Source: Nonomuraea soli (GTDB lineage: Bacteria > Actinomycetota > Actinomycetes > Streptosporangiales > Streptosporangiaceae). Taken from it: a stretch of 64,000 nt of DNA. The stretch is from the NCBI RefSeq assembly GCF_013761175.1, contig NZ_JACDUR010000001.1, forward strand, positions 124,001 to 188,000, written 5' to 3'. Made by a program: the position numbers and the translations under genes. Below the pieces are notes generated by a model that was not told the DNA's origin, did no database searches, and saw only the letters and a program-made list of their open reading frames with translations. Positions 7,846 through 15,518 of the stretch are shown piece by piece (the first letter of the stretch is position 1; every line of letters begins with the position of its first letter).

Positions 7846-8511
7846 GTGGAATTCGTAGACCAGGACCTGTCCGGCTCCTCCCTCACCGACCTGCCCGACG
7901 AGCCCCATCTCTTCCGCGGCTGCGACCTGTCGCGCGCGGAATTCTGGGGCGCGTCCCTGGCGGGCTCGCAGTTCCTCGGCTGCGTCCTGGAGCAGACCGA
8001 CTTCCGCCGCGCCGACCTCGACAGCGCCGTCTTCGAGGGCGGCGGCGGCCTGCGCCCGCGCTTCGGCGACGCCGACCTGCTCGACGCCCGCTTCACCGAC
8101 GTCGACCTGTCGTCGGCCGAGTTCGGCGGCGCCCTGCTGACCGACGCCGCCTTCACGGGCTGTCGCATGATCGGCGCCAAGCTCACCGGCTCGCGCGGCC
8201 CCGGCTTCGCCGTCGAGCGCAGCAACCTGACGATGGCCAACCTCGGCGGCTGCTCCTTCCGCGGCGCGCGGCTGTCGGGCGTGCGCTTCGACGACGGCGA
8301 CCTGTCGGGCTGCGACTTCACCGACGCGGTGCTGGCCGACTGCCGGCTCATCGGCGCACGGATGATCAACGCCGTCTTCGAGCGAGCCGACCTGCGCGGA
8401 GCCGACCTCGGGCATCCCGACGACACCACGCTGCGGGTCTTCTCCGGCGCGGTGATCAGCCCGGCCCAGGCGGCGGCGCTCCTCGCCGACCGGGGGATCA
8501 AGGTGATCTGA
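7846..8511 (+). CDS. Pentapeptide-repeat protein
   Basis: 221 residues built almost wholly of A(D/N)Lxx-type pentapeptides (DLSGSSLTDL, CDLSRAEFWG, ADLDSAVFEG, ADLRGADLGH), which fold as a right-handed quadrilateral beta helix. Some members mimic DNA and protect gyrase from quinolones; others have no known role. No extra domain, signal peptide or membrane segment is seen. The gene is monocistronic and ends 12 bp from the convergent ipdC stop. Function cannot be inferred beyond the fold. Confidence 0.85.
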   Translation: MEFVDQDLSGSSLTDLPDEPHLFRGCDLSRAEFWGASLAGSQFLGCVLEQTDFRRADLDSAVFEGGGGLRPRFGDADLLDARFTDVDLSSAEFGGALLTDAAFTGCRMIGAKLTGSRGPGFAVERSNLTMANLGGCSFRGARLSGVRFDDGDLSGCDFTDAVLADCRLIGARMINAVFERADLRGADLGHPDDTTLRVFSGAVISPAQAAALLADRGIKVI

Positions 8512-8523
8512 AGCCCCAGGCCG

Positions 8524-9549
8524 CTAGCGCGGCAGCCGCGCCAGCGCCCGTTCGGCCTCGGCCATGACGCGCTCGATCAGCTCCGCGCACGACGGCAGGT
8601 CGTCGATCACACCGACGACCTGCCCGCTCGCCATCACCCCGAGGTCGGCGCGCCCGTCGACCATGGCCGCCTTCAGCAGCATCGGCGTGTTGCCCGCCTG
8701 CAGCACCTGCGCCCAGGTCAGGTCGCGGCCGTGCTTCATGCGCCGCCCCTCCCGCACGAGCGCCGCGATCGACAACCCGGAGACCGCCCTGAACCTCAGC
8801 CCGTTGCGTACGGCACGCAGCAACCTGGTCCGCTGCAGCGAATCGACGAACGGCGTGCGCAGCACCCGGTGCGGCACCCCGTCGACGTGGGTGGTGACCA
8901 CCGTCTCCGAGGCGCCCAGGTAGGCCTTCTTGACCTCGTCGGGCACCGGGGAGTCGCTGGTGAGCAGGAAGCGGGTGCCCATGGCGATCCCGGCCGCGCC
9001 GTACGCCAGGGCGGCCACGAGCCCGCGCCCGTCGAAGAAGCCGCCCGCGGCGATGACGGGGATGTCGACCGCGTCGACCACCTGGGGCAGCAGCAGCGTG
9101 GTGGCGACCGGCCCGGTGTGGCCCCCGCCCTCGCCGCCCTGCACGATCACGGCGTCGGCGCCCCAGGCGGCGACCTTCTCGGCGTGGCGGCGCGCGCCGA
9201 CGCTGGGGATCGTGACGACTCCCGCGTCCTTGAGCCGTTTGATCAGTTCCTGGCGCGGCGCCAGGGCGAAGGAGGCGACCCGCACCCCTTCGCGGATCAT
9301 CACCTCGACACGCTCGGCCGCGTCGTCGGCGTCGGAGCGGATGTTGACGCCGAAGGGCGCGTCGGTGCGTTCCCTGACCTCGCGGATGGCGGTGGTCATC
9401 TGCTCGACCGACATGGTGGCGGCGGCGATGACGCCCAGGCCGCCGGCACGCGAGGTGGCCGCGGCGAGCCGGGCGCCGGCCACGTAGCCCATCCCTGTCT
9501 GGACGATCGGGTGGCGGCAGCCGACCAGGTCGGTCAGCGCGGTCCTCAC
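8524..9549 (-). CDS. ipdC: IpdC-like flavin oxidoreductase (nitronate monooxygenase family)
   Basis: A 341-residue FMN-binding TIM barrel of the 2-nitropropane dioxygenase family. It shows PIVQTGMGYVAG at the N terminus, the loop VQGGEGGGHTG (about 136-146) and IAAGGFFDGRG in the FMN phosphate-binding region. In steroid degraders IpdC works on the C/D-ring CoA intermediates after HIP-CoA formation. It is last in the overlapping echA20-ipdA-ipdB-ipdC operon; its GTG start overlaps the ipdB stop (GTGA). The gene order matches the mycobacterial KstR2 regulon, which supports the name over a generic nitronate monooxygenase. Confidence 0.85.
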   Translation of the reverse strand: MRTALTDLVGCRHPIVQTGMGYVAGARLAAATSRAGGLGVIAAATMSVEQMTTAIREVRERTDAPFGVNIRSDADDAAERVEVMIREGVRVASFALAPRQELIKRLKDAGVVTIPSVGARRHAEKVAAWGADAVIVQGGEGGGHTGPVATTLLLPQVVDAVDIPVIAAGGFFDGRGLVAALAYGAAGIAMGTRFLLTSDSPVPDEVKKAYLGASETVVTTHVDGVPHRVLRTPFVDSLQRTRLLRAVRNGLRFRAVSGLSIAALVREGRRMKHGRDLTWAQVLQAGNTPMLLKAAMVDGRADLGVMASGQVVGVIDDLPSCAELIERVMAEAERALARLPR

Positions 9550-10265
9550 GCGGCGACCTCCTTACCGCGCTGCCCGCCGGGATCCAGGCTCCGGAGCACC
9601 TCCAGCTCCTGAGCCGTGGGCAGGCGGGTCTGCGGCACGTCGCCCGGCACGGCCAGCGGGAAGCCGGTCGCCCTGACGACGTCGTCGACGCTCACGCCCG
9701 GGTGCACCGAGGCGAGCCGCATCGAGCCGTCGGGGGTGTCGAAGTCGAGGACGGCGAGGTCGGTGACGACGCGGCGCAGGTCGTACGCGCCCCGGTCGGT
9801 GCCCAGGCCGCTGATCATGTCGACCCGCTCGACGAAGACGCGGGGGGAGTGGCGGGGGATCCAGTAGCTGGTGGGGTTGCAGAGCGTGTTGCCCGGCGCG
9901 CCGCGCACGCCCAGGAGCTGCGCCTTGGGCCGGGTCCAGTCGCCGATGCAGGAGATGTTGGTGTTGCCGTGCCTGTCGATCTGCGAGGCGCTGAGCATGA
10001 CGTGGCGCCTGCCGTGCAGCACCAGCCACAGGTGGTCGCGGAAGGGCAGCCAGCCTTCGACGGTCCTCGGTGCCGCCCCGAGTTCTGGCACGTCGCCGGT
10101 GAGCAGGCAGGTGCCGTCGGAGGTGAGCAGGTCGGGCTCGAAGGTGAGGCGGGCCAGGCGGGCTGCCAGCACGGTGATGGCGCCGCCGATCCCCGCGGCC
10201 AGCACCTCGCCGTCGCCGCGGAAGGCCTCGGCGCAGGCGATCACGCACACGTCAGCGCGGCTCAT
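9546..10265 (-). CDS. ipdB: IpdB, beta subunit of COCHEA-CoA hydrolase
   Basis: 239 residues with the class I CoA-transferase fold (GIGGAITVLAARLA near residues 26-39). IpdAB resembles a CoA transferase but in steroid catabolism hydrolyses the last carbon ring of COCHEA-CoA. The ATG at 10265 lies within the end of ipdA (14-bp overlap), as expected for a stoichiometric heterodimer. The stop overlaps ipdC. The name rests on the paired ipdA and the neighbouring echA20 and ipdC. Confidence 0.87.
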   Translation of the reverse strand: MSRADVCVIACAEAFRGDGEVLAAGIGGAITVLAARLARLTFEPDLLTSDGTCLLTGDVPELGAAPRTVEGWLPFRDHLWLVLHGRRHVMLSASQIDRHGNTNISCIGDWTRPKAQLLGVRGAPGNTLCNPTSYWIPRHSPRVFVERVDMISGLGTDRGAYDLRRVVTDLAVLDFDTPDGSMRLASVHPGVSVDDVVRATGFPLAVPGDVPQTRLPTAQELEVLRSLDPGGQRGKEVAA

Positions 10266-11028
10266 CGATGAACTCCTGCCAGGGGGTGGTGGTGTAGCGC
10301 TTCTGCCAGTCCTCGTCGCGCGGGTAGTCGGGCTCGCAGCTGGTGAACCACGCGCCGCCCGGCGCCTCCACGACGCCGGAGACCATGGCACGGCTGACCA
10401 GCAGCGACTGCAGCGGACCCTCTTTCAGCAGGTCGTCGACGACGCGCTCGCAGGAGACGAAGGTCTGCCGCGCCGCCTTGGCGTAGAGGTCGTCGAAGTA
10501 GGGGTCGGGGCCGAGGTACTGCCCGTTGCCGCGGGCGTCGGCCCGGTTGAGGTGGATCAGCGCCACGTCCATGGTCAGCGCGGGCACGGCGACCAGTTCC
10601 TCGTCGGAGTAGGGCGAGCTCACGGTGCGCAGCTCCGGGTTGACCCGCATCACGTCGGAGCCGAGCCCGGCCCTGGTCGGCAGGAACGGCAGCCGGTGCG
10701 CCGCCGCCAGCAGCCCGAACATGAACATGCCCTCGTCGTATTCGGTGAAGGCGATCGAGCCCTCCTGCCTGGCCTTCCTGAAGTGCGGTTCGAGGGGGAT
10801 GGAGTCGAGCGTGACGAAGGGGGCGACCACCCGGCGCACCTTGCCCGCCGCGCACAGCAGGCCGACGTCGGCCCCGCCGTACGAGACGATCGTCAGGTCG
10901 GTGAGATCGGAGCGCAGGATGCCCTCGATCAGCGCCATGGGCTTGCGGCGCGATCCCCAGCCGCCCACGCCGATCGTCATCCCGCTCTCCAGCCGCGCGA
11001 CGACGTCGCCGACCGTCATGACCTTCAT
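10252..11028 (-). CDS. ipdA: IpdA, alpha subunit of COCHEA-CoA hydrolase
   Basis: 258 residues. The CoA-transferase alpha-type N terminus holds GMTIGVGGWGSRRKPMALI (about 16-34), and an acidic stretch TEYDEG (95-100) sits where the catalytic Glu of IpdA is expected. With IpdB it opens ring C of the D-ring-cleaved intermediate. The ATG at 11028 overlaps the echA20 stop (ATGA). The subunits do not look like a generic 3-oxoacid CoA transferase operon because they are embedded between echA20 and ipdC. Confidence 0.87.
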   Translation of the reverse strand: MKVMTVGDVVARLESGMTIGVGGWGSRRKPMALIEGILRSDLTDLTIVSYGGADVGLLCAAGKVRRVVAPFVTLDSIPLEPHFRKARQEGSIAFTEYDEGMFMFGLLAAAHRLPFLPTRAGLGSDVMRVNPELRTVSSPYSDEELVAVPALTMDVALIHLNRADARGNGQYLGPDPYFDDLYAKAARQTFVSCERVVDDLLKEGPLQSLLVSRAMVSGVVEAPGGAWFTSCEPDYPRDEDWQKRYTTTPWQEFIDEPR

Positions 11029-11729
11029 CCGAGCCCCCTGCGTTTGCCCATCAGGTTCAGTTCGAAGGTGAAGCCCTGCTCGAAGCGGTAGCTGCCCTTG
11101 GGGTCGACCGGGTCGATGCCGTTGAGCGACTCCTTGGCGCGCCGGATGACGTAGGGGTCCTTGGCGGCGATCTGGGCGGCGACCTCCATGGCGGTCTCGC
11201 GCAGCTTGCTCGTGACGTGGAGCACGGAGCCGTAGGCGTGCAACTCCTGCGCGGTGACGGGCCGGCAGGTGTAGACCATGGCGCGCATCAGGTGTTGCGG
11301 CACCAGCCGGGCCAGGTGCGTGGCCGCGCCGAGGGCCCCGCGGTCCACCTCGGGCAGGGCGAAGTAGGCGTCCTCTGCGGCGACCACGATGTCGGCGTTG
11401 CCGGCGAGGCCGACGCCGCCTCCCAGGCAGTAGCCGTGCACGGCGGCGATCACCGGGACCTCGCACTCGTAGACCGCCGCGAAGGCCTCGTAGCACCCCC
11501 TGTTGACGGCGACCATCAGGCCCGGATCGTGTTCCAGCTCCTTGACGTCCACGCCCGCGTTGAAGCCCCTGCCCTCCGCCCGCAGGACGACGACCCTGGT
11601 CGCGGGGTCCTGTCCGGCCTGCCGTACGGCGTGGGCCAGATCGTTCCAGCCGCGGGCGGTCAGGGCGTTGACCGGCGGAACGTCCACGACGATCTCGGTG
11701 ATCTCTCCGGGAATTGCCTCGATGCCCAC
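11025..11729 (-). CDS. echA20: EchA20-like crotonase, D-ring hydrolase
   Basis: A 234-residue crotonase-fold protein with oxyanion-hole segments GRGFNAGVDVKEL (about 53-65) and HGYCLGGGVGLAG (about 95-107). EchA20 hydrolyses ring D of the HIP-derived enoyl intermediate. The GTG at 11729 is chosen because GGAGG lies 4-8 nt upstream and the protein then starts at the usual position. It leads the operon; a degenerate KstR2 palindrome lies just upstream at 11739-11752, shared with the divergent SDR genes. Confidence 0.85.
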   Translation of the reverse strand: MGIEAIPGEITEIVVDVPPVNALTARGWNDLAHAVRQAGQDPATRVVVLRAEGRGFNAGVDVKELEHDPGLMVAVNRGCYEAFAAVYECEVPVIAAVHGYCLGGGVGLAGNADIVVAAEDAYFALPEVDRGALGAATHLARLVPQHLMRAMVYTCRPVTAQELHAYGSVLHVTSKLRETAMEVAAQIAAKDPYVIRRAKESLNGIDPVDPKGSYRFEQGFTFELNLMGKRRGLG

Positions 11730-11738
11730 TATTCCTCC

Positions 11739-11752
11739 ACCTAACGCTTGCT
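11739..11752. promoter_or_regulatory. Degenerate KstR2-like operator (echA20-SDR spacer)
   Basis: ACCTAACGCTTGCT keeps the right half site CGCTTGCT of the motif and has two mismatches in the left half. It lies 10 bp upstream of echA20 on one side and just before the -10 box TACGGT (11756-11761) of the divergent leaderless SDR gene on the other. Position and half-site conservation support it; the sequence alone is weaker than the other sites. Confidence 0.55.
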
Positions 11753-11768
11753 TGGTACGGTAGCACCT

Positions 11769-12548
11769 GTGAGCCACGACTTCACCGGCAAGGTCGTGCT
11801 GATCACCGGCGGCACCAAGGGGATCGGCGCGGGCATCGCGCGCGCCTTCCTGGAGGCGGGCGCCACCGTGATCGTCTGCGCGCGCAAGGAACCCGGCGCC
11901 CCCATCAGGACCTGGCTGTCCGGCACCGAGCACCCCTGGCGCACGGCGCAGTTCGTGCAGGCCGACGTCCGCGAACCGTCCGACGTGACCCGGCTGATCG
12001 CCGGACTGCCCGGGCTCGACGTGCTGGTCAACAACGCGGGCGGCTCGCCTCCCGCCCCCGTCGACGGCACCTCGCCCCGGCTGCACGCCCGCGTCATCGA
12101 GCTGAACCTCGTGGCCCCGCTGCTGGTCTCCCAGGCCGCCTACCCGCTGCTGGCCGCCTCCCGAGGCTCGATCGTCATGATCGGCTCCATCAGCGGCTCC
12201 CGCCCCTCGCCCGGCACCGCCGCCTACGGCGCCGCCAAGGCCGGGCTGCACCACCTCGCCGCGTGCCTGGCCGCCGAGTGGGCGCCCGCCGTACGGGTCA
12301 ACACGGTCGTCGTCGGCCTCGCCGAGACCGAGGGCGCGGCCGAGCACTACCCGCCCGGCGTCACCGGCGCCATCCCCGCGGGCCGGCTGGCCCGCCCCGA
12401 GGACGTCGCGGATGCCTGCCTGTGGCTGGCCGCGCCCGGCTACGTGACCGGCGCCGAGATTCTGCTCCACGGCGGCGGCGAGACCCCGGCCTGGCGGGCG
12501 GCCGAGGGCCGGGACACCCCTGGCGGAGGCGATCACCGTGAGGCATGA
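11769..12548 (+). CDS. Short-chain dehydrogenase of the KstR2 cluster (Rv3549c-like)
   Basis: 259 residues with a classical SDR fold: cofactor motif TGGTKGIGAGIA, NNAG (about 84-87), an active-site Ser in the ISGS region and YGAAK. The GTG at 11769 has TACGGT 7 nt upstream, so it looks leaderless; the in-frame TTG at 11748 would fall inside the promoter. Being the first of two SDR genes divergent from echA20, it reproduces the mycobacterial arrangement Rv3549c-Rv3548c next to echA20. The exact substrate is unknown; a hydroxyl or keto group on a C/D-ring CoA thioester is likely. Confidence 0.8.
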   Translation: MSHDFTGKVVLITGGTKGIGAGIARAFLEAGATVIVCARKEPGAPIRTWLSGTEHPWRTAQFVQADVREPSDVTRLIAGLPGLDVLVNNAGGSPPAPVDGTSPRLHARVIELNLVAPLLVSQAAYPLLAASRGSIVMIGSISGSRPSPGTAAYGAAKAGLHHLAACLAAEWAPAVRVNTVVVGLAETEGAAEHYPPGVTGAIPAGRLARPEDVADACLWLAAPGYVTGAEILLHGGGETPAWRAAEGRDTPGGGDHREA

Positions 12549-13461
12549 TCAGCGCGTGCTTATCTGTGACGGGCGCGTCGTCATCATCACCGGAGCCGGC
12601 CGGGGCATCGGCAGGCAGCACGCCCTGGAGTTCGCCAGGCAGGGCGCCCGCGTCGTGGTCAACGACCTGGGCACCGGGCGATCCGGCGACGGCCGCTCGG
12701 GCGAGCCCGCCCAGCTCGTGGCCGAGGAGATCAGGCAGCTCGGCGGCCAGGCCATCGCCAACTGCGACGACGTGGCCACCTGGGACGGCGCCGCACGGCT
12801 GGTCAAGTCGGCGGTCTCCGCGTTCGGCGGCCTCGACGTGCTGGTCAACAATGCCGGCTTCCTGCGCGACCGCATGCTCGTCTCGATGACCGAGCAGGAG
12901 TGGGACGACGTGGTCAGGGTGCACCTCAAGGGCCACTTCCTGCCGTTACGCCACGCGGCCGGCTACTGGCGCGAGCGGGCCAAGTCCGGCGTTCCCCCGC
13001 AGGCCAGAGTGATCAACACCTCGTCGGGCGCCGGGCTGCTGGGCAGCGTCGGCCAGGGCAACTACGCGGCCGCCAAGGCCGGCATCGCGGCGCTGACCCA
13101 GGTCGCCGCCGCCGAGCTGGGACGGTACGGCGTCACGGTCAACGCCATCGCGCCGGCCGCGCGCACCAGGATGACCGAGGAGGTCTTCGCCTCCACCATG
13201 GCCGCCCCCGAGTCCGGGTTCGACCCGATGGACCCGGCCAACGTGGCGCCCCTGGTGGTGTGGCTCGGCTCGGCGGCCTCGGGGCACGTGACGGGGCGGG
13301 TGTTCGAGGTCGAGGGCGGGGTGCTGTCGCTGGCCGACGGCTGGCGCCACGGGCCCAGGGCCGAACGCGACACGCGCTGGGAACCCGCCGACGTGGGCGC
13401 CGCCGTGGACGAGCTCGTCCGCCAGGCCCCGCCGCCCGAACCGGTGTACGGCGCCGGCTGA
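12538..13461 (+). CDS. Short-chain dehydrogenase of the KstR2 cluster (Rv3548c-like)
   Basis: 307 residues, longer than usual for an SDR, with a motif order like that of peroxisomal multifunctional enzyme dehydrogenase domains: TGAGRGIGRQHA, NDLGTGRSGDGRS, NNAGFLRDRM, SSGAGLLGS and NYAAAK. The GTG at 12538 has GGAGG 8 nt upstream and overlaps the preceding SDR by 11 bp; GTG 12556 is a possible alternative. The tail beyond about residue 245 is specific to this subgroup. It probably oxidises a 3-hydroxyacyl-CoA of the C/D-ring pathway. Its last bases are part of a tandem duplication. Confidence 0.8.
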   Translation: MRHDQRVLICDGRVVIITGAGRGIGRQHALEFARQGARVVVNDLGTGRSGDGRSGEPAQLVAEEIRQLGGQAIANCDDVATWDGAARLVKSAVSAFGGLDVLVNNAGFLRDRMLVSMTEQEWDDVVRVHLKGHFLPLRHAAGYWRERAKSGVPPQARVINTSSGAGLLGSVGQGNYAAAKAGIAALTQVAAAELGRYGVTVNAIAPAARTRMTEEVFASTMAAPESGFDPMDPANVAPLVVWLGSAASGHVTGRVFEVEGGVLSLADGWRHGPRAERDTRWEPADVGAAVDELVRQAPPPEPVYGAG

Positions 13462-13528
13462 TCACCGAAGGGCGCGGGTCCAGCAGGTGTACGGCGCCGG
13501 CTGATCACCAGAGGTCGCGGTCCAGCAG
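13443..13528. repeat. 43-bp tandem duplication across a convergent gene junction
   Basis: A block beginning GGTGTACGGCGCCGGCTGAT at 13443 recurs at 13486 with 24 identical bases, followed by a diverged but alignable stretch ending CCAGCAGGTG in both copies. The left copy carries the SDR stop codon; the right copy carries the convergent exonuclease stop and its last codons. The junction was therefore once shorter, with overlapping stops, and has been duplicated in tandem. Confidence 0.85.
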
Positions 13529-14044
13529 GTGGACGACCAGCGCGGCGATGTTCCACGCGTCGTCCTCGCCCCGATGGTGCCGCCCTTCCAGCGGCAGCCC
13601 GGCGACCTCCAGCGCCTGCGCCATGCCGGGCCGCCTGGCCAGGCCGAGCGCCTCGGCGAAGCGGGCCTTGGCGTTGACGTGCACCTGGTTGAAGGGATAC
13701 TCCGCCTGCCCGGCCCGGCACTGCCGGGTGAACTGCAGGCGGTCGTAGTCGCCCCAGCTCGCCCACGGGCGCAGCCCGGCGTCGTGGTCGCGGGCCAGGA
13801 TCCGGCACGCCTCGGCGAGCGTGACCCCGCCGTCGACCTCGTCCTGGGTGAGCCCGGTCAGCTCGGTGCAGAAGGCGCTCACCGTGGAGCGTTCTGGGCG
13901 CACCAGGATCCCGTGGCGGCCGACCCGCTCGCGGGCTTCGGTGTCGACCACGGTCAGGCCGATCTCGATGATCTCGTTGGGCATGCCGGACGGGTTGGGC
14001 CCGTCCCAGCAGGTGGCCTCGACATCGACGACGTTCAGGAGCAT
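13505..14044 (-). CDS. DEDDh 3'-5' exonuclease (KapD/ERI-1 type)
   Basis: 179 residues of the DnaQ-like superfamily: ExoI motif DVEATCWDG (7-15, the catalytic DxE), ExoII in the region of DYDRLQF, and ExoIII HRGEDDAWN (about 155-163) with His and Asp in the DEDDh spacing. FCTELTGLTQDEV is typical of the ERI-1/KapD subgroup that trims RNA or structured nucleic acids. It is a single-domain protein without a polymerase. The gene is monocistronic; its 3' end has been duplicated (13443-13528). RNA rather than DNA as substrate is an inference. Confidence 0.82.
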   Translation of the reverse strand: MLLNVVDVEATCWDGPNPSGMPNEIIEIGLTVVDTEARERVGRHGILVRPERSTVSAFCTELTGLTQDEVDGGVTLAEACRILARDHDAGLRPWASWGDYDRLQFTRQCRAGQAEYPFNQVHVNAKARFAEALGLARRPGMAQALEVAGLPLEGRHHRGEDDAWNIAALVVHLLDRDLW

Positions 14045-14088
14045 GGCGGCAGGCTAGGACCGCGGCGCCCGCCCTCGCACGCCGTTTT

Positions 14089-14652
14089 TCAGCGCATGCC
14101 CGAGCGCGGGGTGGGGGCCAGGCGCAGGTGTTCCACCGGCGCGGTCAGCCACGGTGACAGGTCGGGGAGGGCCGGTGCGGGGGAGCCGGTCAGCCGGATC
14201 GCCACGTTGGCGTCGGAGCGCACCGGCAGCGCGGGGAAGGTGTTCTCCGCGTGCTCGCTGTGCCACGTGAACTCCCGGAGGGCCTCGGGCGGGACGTCGG
14301 GCGTGACGTGGCAGATCGCGGCCTCGAAGAGCGGGCCCGTGGCGTGCACGGGTGCGGAGGCGCGGAGCAGGAGCACGTCGTCGGAGTCGATCATCGTGGC
14401 GTTGGCGGCGTCGCGGTGTTCCTTCCAGGCGGGACTGTGCAGGTAGAAGGACTCAAGGGCGTGCCGCCGCACCTCCATGTCACGAAATTTCCGGATCCAG
14501 TGGATGACGTCGGGCCGGTCGAGATCCTCGAACATCGCCACCAGCCCGATCCCCGCCTCCTCCTGCGACTCGACGAAGTGCCGCTCGAACAGGGAGACGA
14601 AGCTGTCGCGCAGCCCGGGACGCAGCGTGTAACGCCGCCACTCGTAGATCAT
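14089..14652 (-). CDS. NIPSNAP-like dimeric alpha/beta-barrel protein
   Basis: 187 residues. The N terminus MIYEWRRYTLRPG and the FERHF and MFEDLDRPDVIHWIRKF segments match the NIPSNAP ferredoxin-like fold, common in actinobacteria and of unknown function. The second half probably holds another barrel domain. ATG 14652 is preferred over GTG 14658 because TACGGT lies 6 nt upstream (leaderless). No operon partner. Confidence 0.7.
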   Translation of the reverse strand: MIYEWRRYTLRPGLRDSFVSLFERHFVESQEEAGIGLVAMFEDLDRPDVIHWIRKFRDMEVRRHALESFYLHSPAWKEHRDAANATMIDSDDVLLLRASAPVHATGPLFEAAICHVTPDVPPEALREFTWHSEHAENTFPALPVRSDANVAIRLTGSPAPALPDLSPWLTAPVEHLRLAPTPRSGMR

Positions 14653-14701
14653 GCGCACACCGTAAGGCGGGATCCCTGTCAGCCCGCGTCAGTGATCGAG
14701 A

Positions 14702-14786
14702 CGCAGAAGAATCTTCTAATTACTCTGCGCTACCAAACGATGACCTTCGGTTATATGATCGCTTTGGCTTTGACCTCCAAGGTCAA
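14702..14786. promoter_or_regulatory. AT-rich promoter region with nested inverted repeats
   Basis: Upstream of the first Asn-rich secreted gene lie AGAAGA-A-TCTTCT (14705-14717), enclosed by CGCAGA...TCTGCG (14702-14729); a TATGAT box (14754-14759); and a perfect inverted repeat TTGACCT-CCA-AGGTCAA (14770-14786). This is the most AT-rich patch in the region. Which factor binds is not known. Confidence 0.5.
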
Positions 14787-14862
14787 GTCGAGTCAAAGGG
14801 CTAGTCGTGTGCCTTCTGGGCCCGGGCACGAGACTGCCGGCCATCGGTGAACAGGAGCAGAA

Positions 14863-15120
14863 GTGATCAAGAAGCTGTGCGCAACCGGTGCCGTCCTGGC
14901 AGCGGCGACGGGCGTGACCTTGCTTGCCGCCCCAGCACACGCAGACAGTTGGACCAGCAACTGGAGCAGCAACAGCGACTCCTCGCAGTCCGGCAACAAC
15001 TTCGGAAACGTCGCGGCCTCGAACGTGGGCGGCGGCGGCTCCACGAACGTCAACAACATCAACGGGATCGCGACGACTGCCTCTGACAGCAGCATCTCGG
15101 TGACCTACATCTTCAGGTAG
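14863..15120 (+). CDS. Small Asn/Gly-rich secreted protein, first of a tandem pair
   Basis: 85 residues with a Sec signal peptide (MIKKLCATGAVLAAATGV, cleavage after AHA near residue 27). The mature peptide of about 58 residues is almost only Ser, Asn, Gly and Thr, with the block SSQSGNNFGNV, NVGGGGSTNVNNING and a beta-prone tail. GTG start with AGGAG 5-9 nt upstream. The low-complexity Asn/Gly/Ser composition recalls rodlin-type surface amyloids of aerial hyphae, but no specific family is recognised. It is paralogous to the next gene. Confidence 0.8.
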   Translation: MIKKLCATGAVLAAATGVTLLAAPAHADSWTSNWSSNSDSSQSGNNFGNVAASNVGGGGSTNVNNINGIATTASDSSISVTYIFR

Positions 15121-15174
15121 CACGTGCCTTCGCCTCAGTCCTCACCCAGCACCTCCCTCGGAAGGAACTTCCCC

Positions 15175-15432
15175 ATGCTCAAGAAGATCTGCGTCACCGG
15201 TATCGTCGTGGCCGCCGCCGGTGTCTCCCTGATGGCCGCTCCGGCCTCCGCCGACACCGACACGCACAACTCCAGCTGGAACAACGAGTCGTCGCAGTCC
15301 GGCAACAACTTCGGCAACGTGTTCGCCGGCAACGTGGGCGGCGGTCGCTCGACCAACGTCAACAACATCAACGGCAACGCCGTGACCGGCACCAACGGCA
15401 GCTGGGTGGGCGTGCGCGTCTTCGTCGACTAG
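15175..15432 (+). CDS. Small Asn/Gly-rich secreted protein, second of a tandem pair
   Basis: 85 residues, the same length as its upstream paralogue 54 bp away. It has a signal peptide (MLKKICVTGIVVAAAGVSL, cleavage after ASA) and the same core: SSQSGNNFGNV, NVGGGRSTNVNNING. The tail (WVGVRVFVD) replaces the paralogue's ISVTYIFR; both are short beta-prone strands. ATG 15175 is preceded by GGAAGGA. A hairpin terminator follows at 15444. A structural or surface role is likely; nothing shows an enzyme. Confidence 0.8.
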   Translation: MLKKICVTGIVVAAAGVSLMAAPASADTDTHNSSWNNESSQSGNNFGNVFAGNVGGGRSTNVNNINGNAVTGTNGSWVGVRVFVD

Positions 15433-15443
15433 CGATGCGCGGC

Positions 15444-15474
15444 GCGAGCCGGGTCTGCGCGCGGCCCGGCTCGC
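15444..15474 (+). terminator. Hairpin after the secreted-protein pair
   Basis: GCGAGCCGGG and CCCGGCTCGC form a perfect 10-bp stem with an 11-nt loop, 12 bp after the stop codon. There is no T-run, as is common in GC-rich actinomycetes. Confidence 0.6.
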
Positions 15475-15518
15475 CGCCACACGTATGAGCGCTGAATGCG
15501 TCCAATACCATCACTTGG

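Noticed and set aside
10252..11028. Generic 3-oxoacid/glutaconate CoA transferase
   Set aside because: Fold matches, but order echA20-ipdA-ipdB-ipdC with divergent SDRs and nearby kstR2 points to the ring hydrolase IpdAB.
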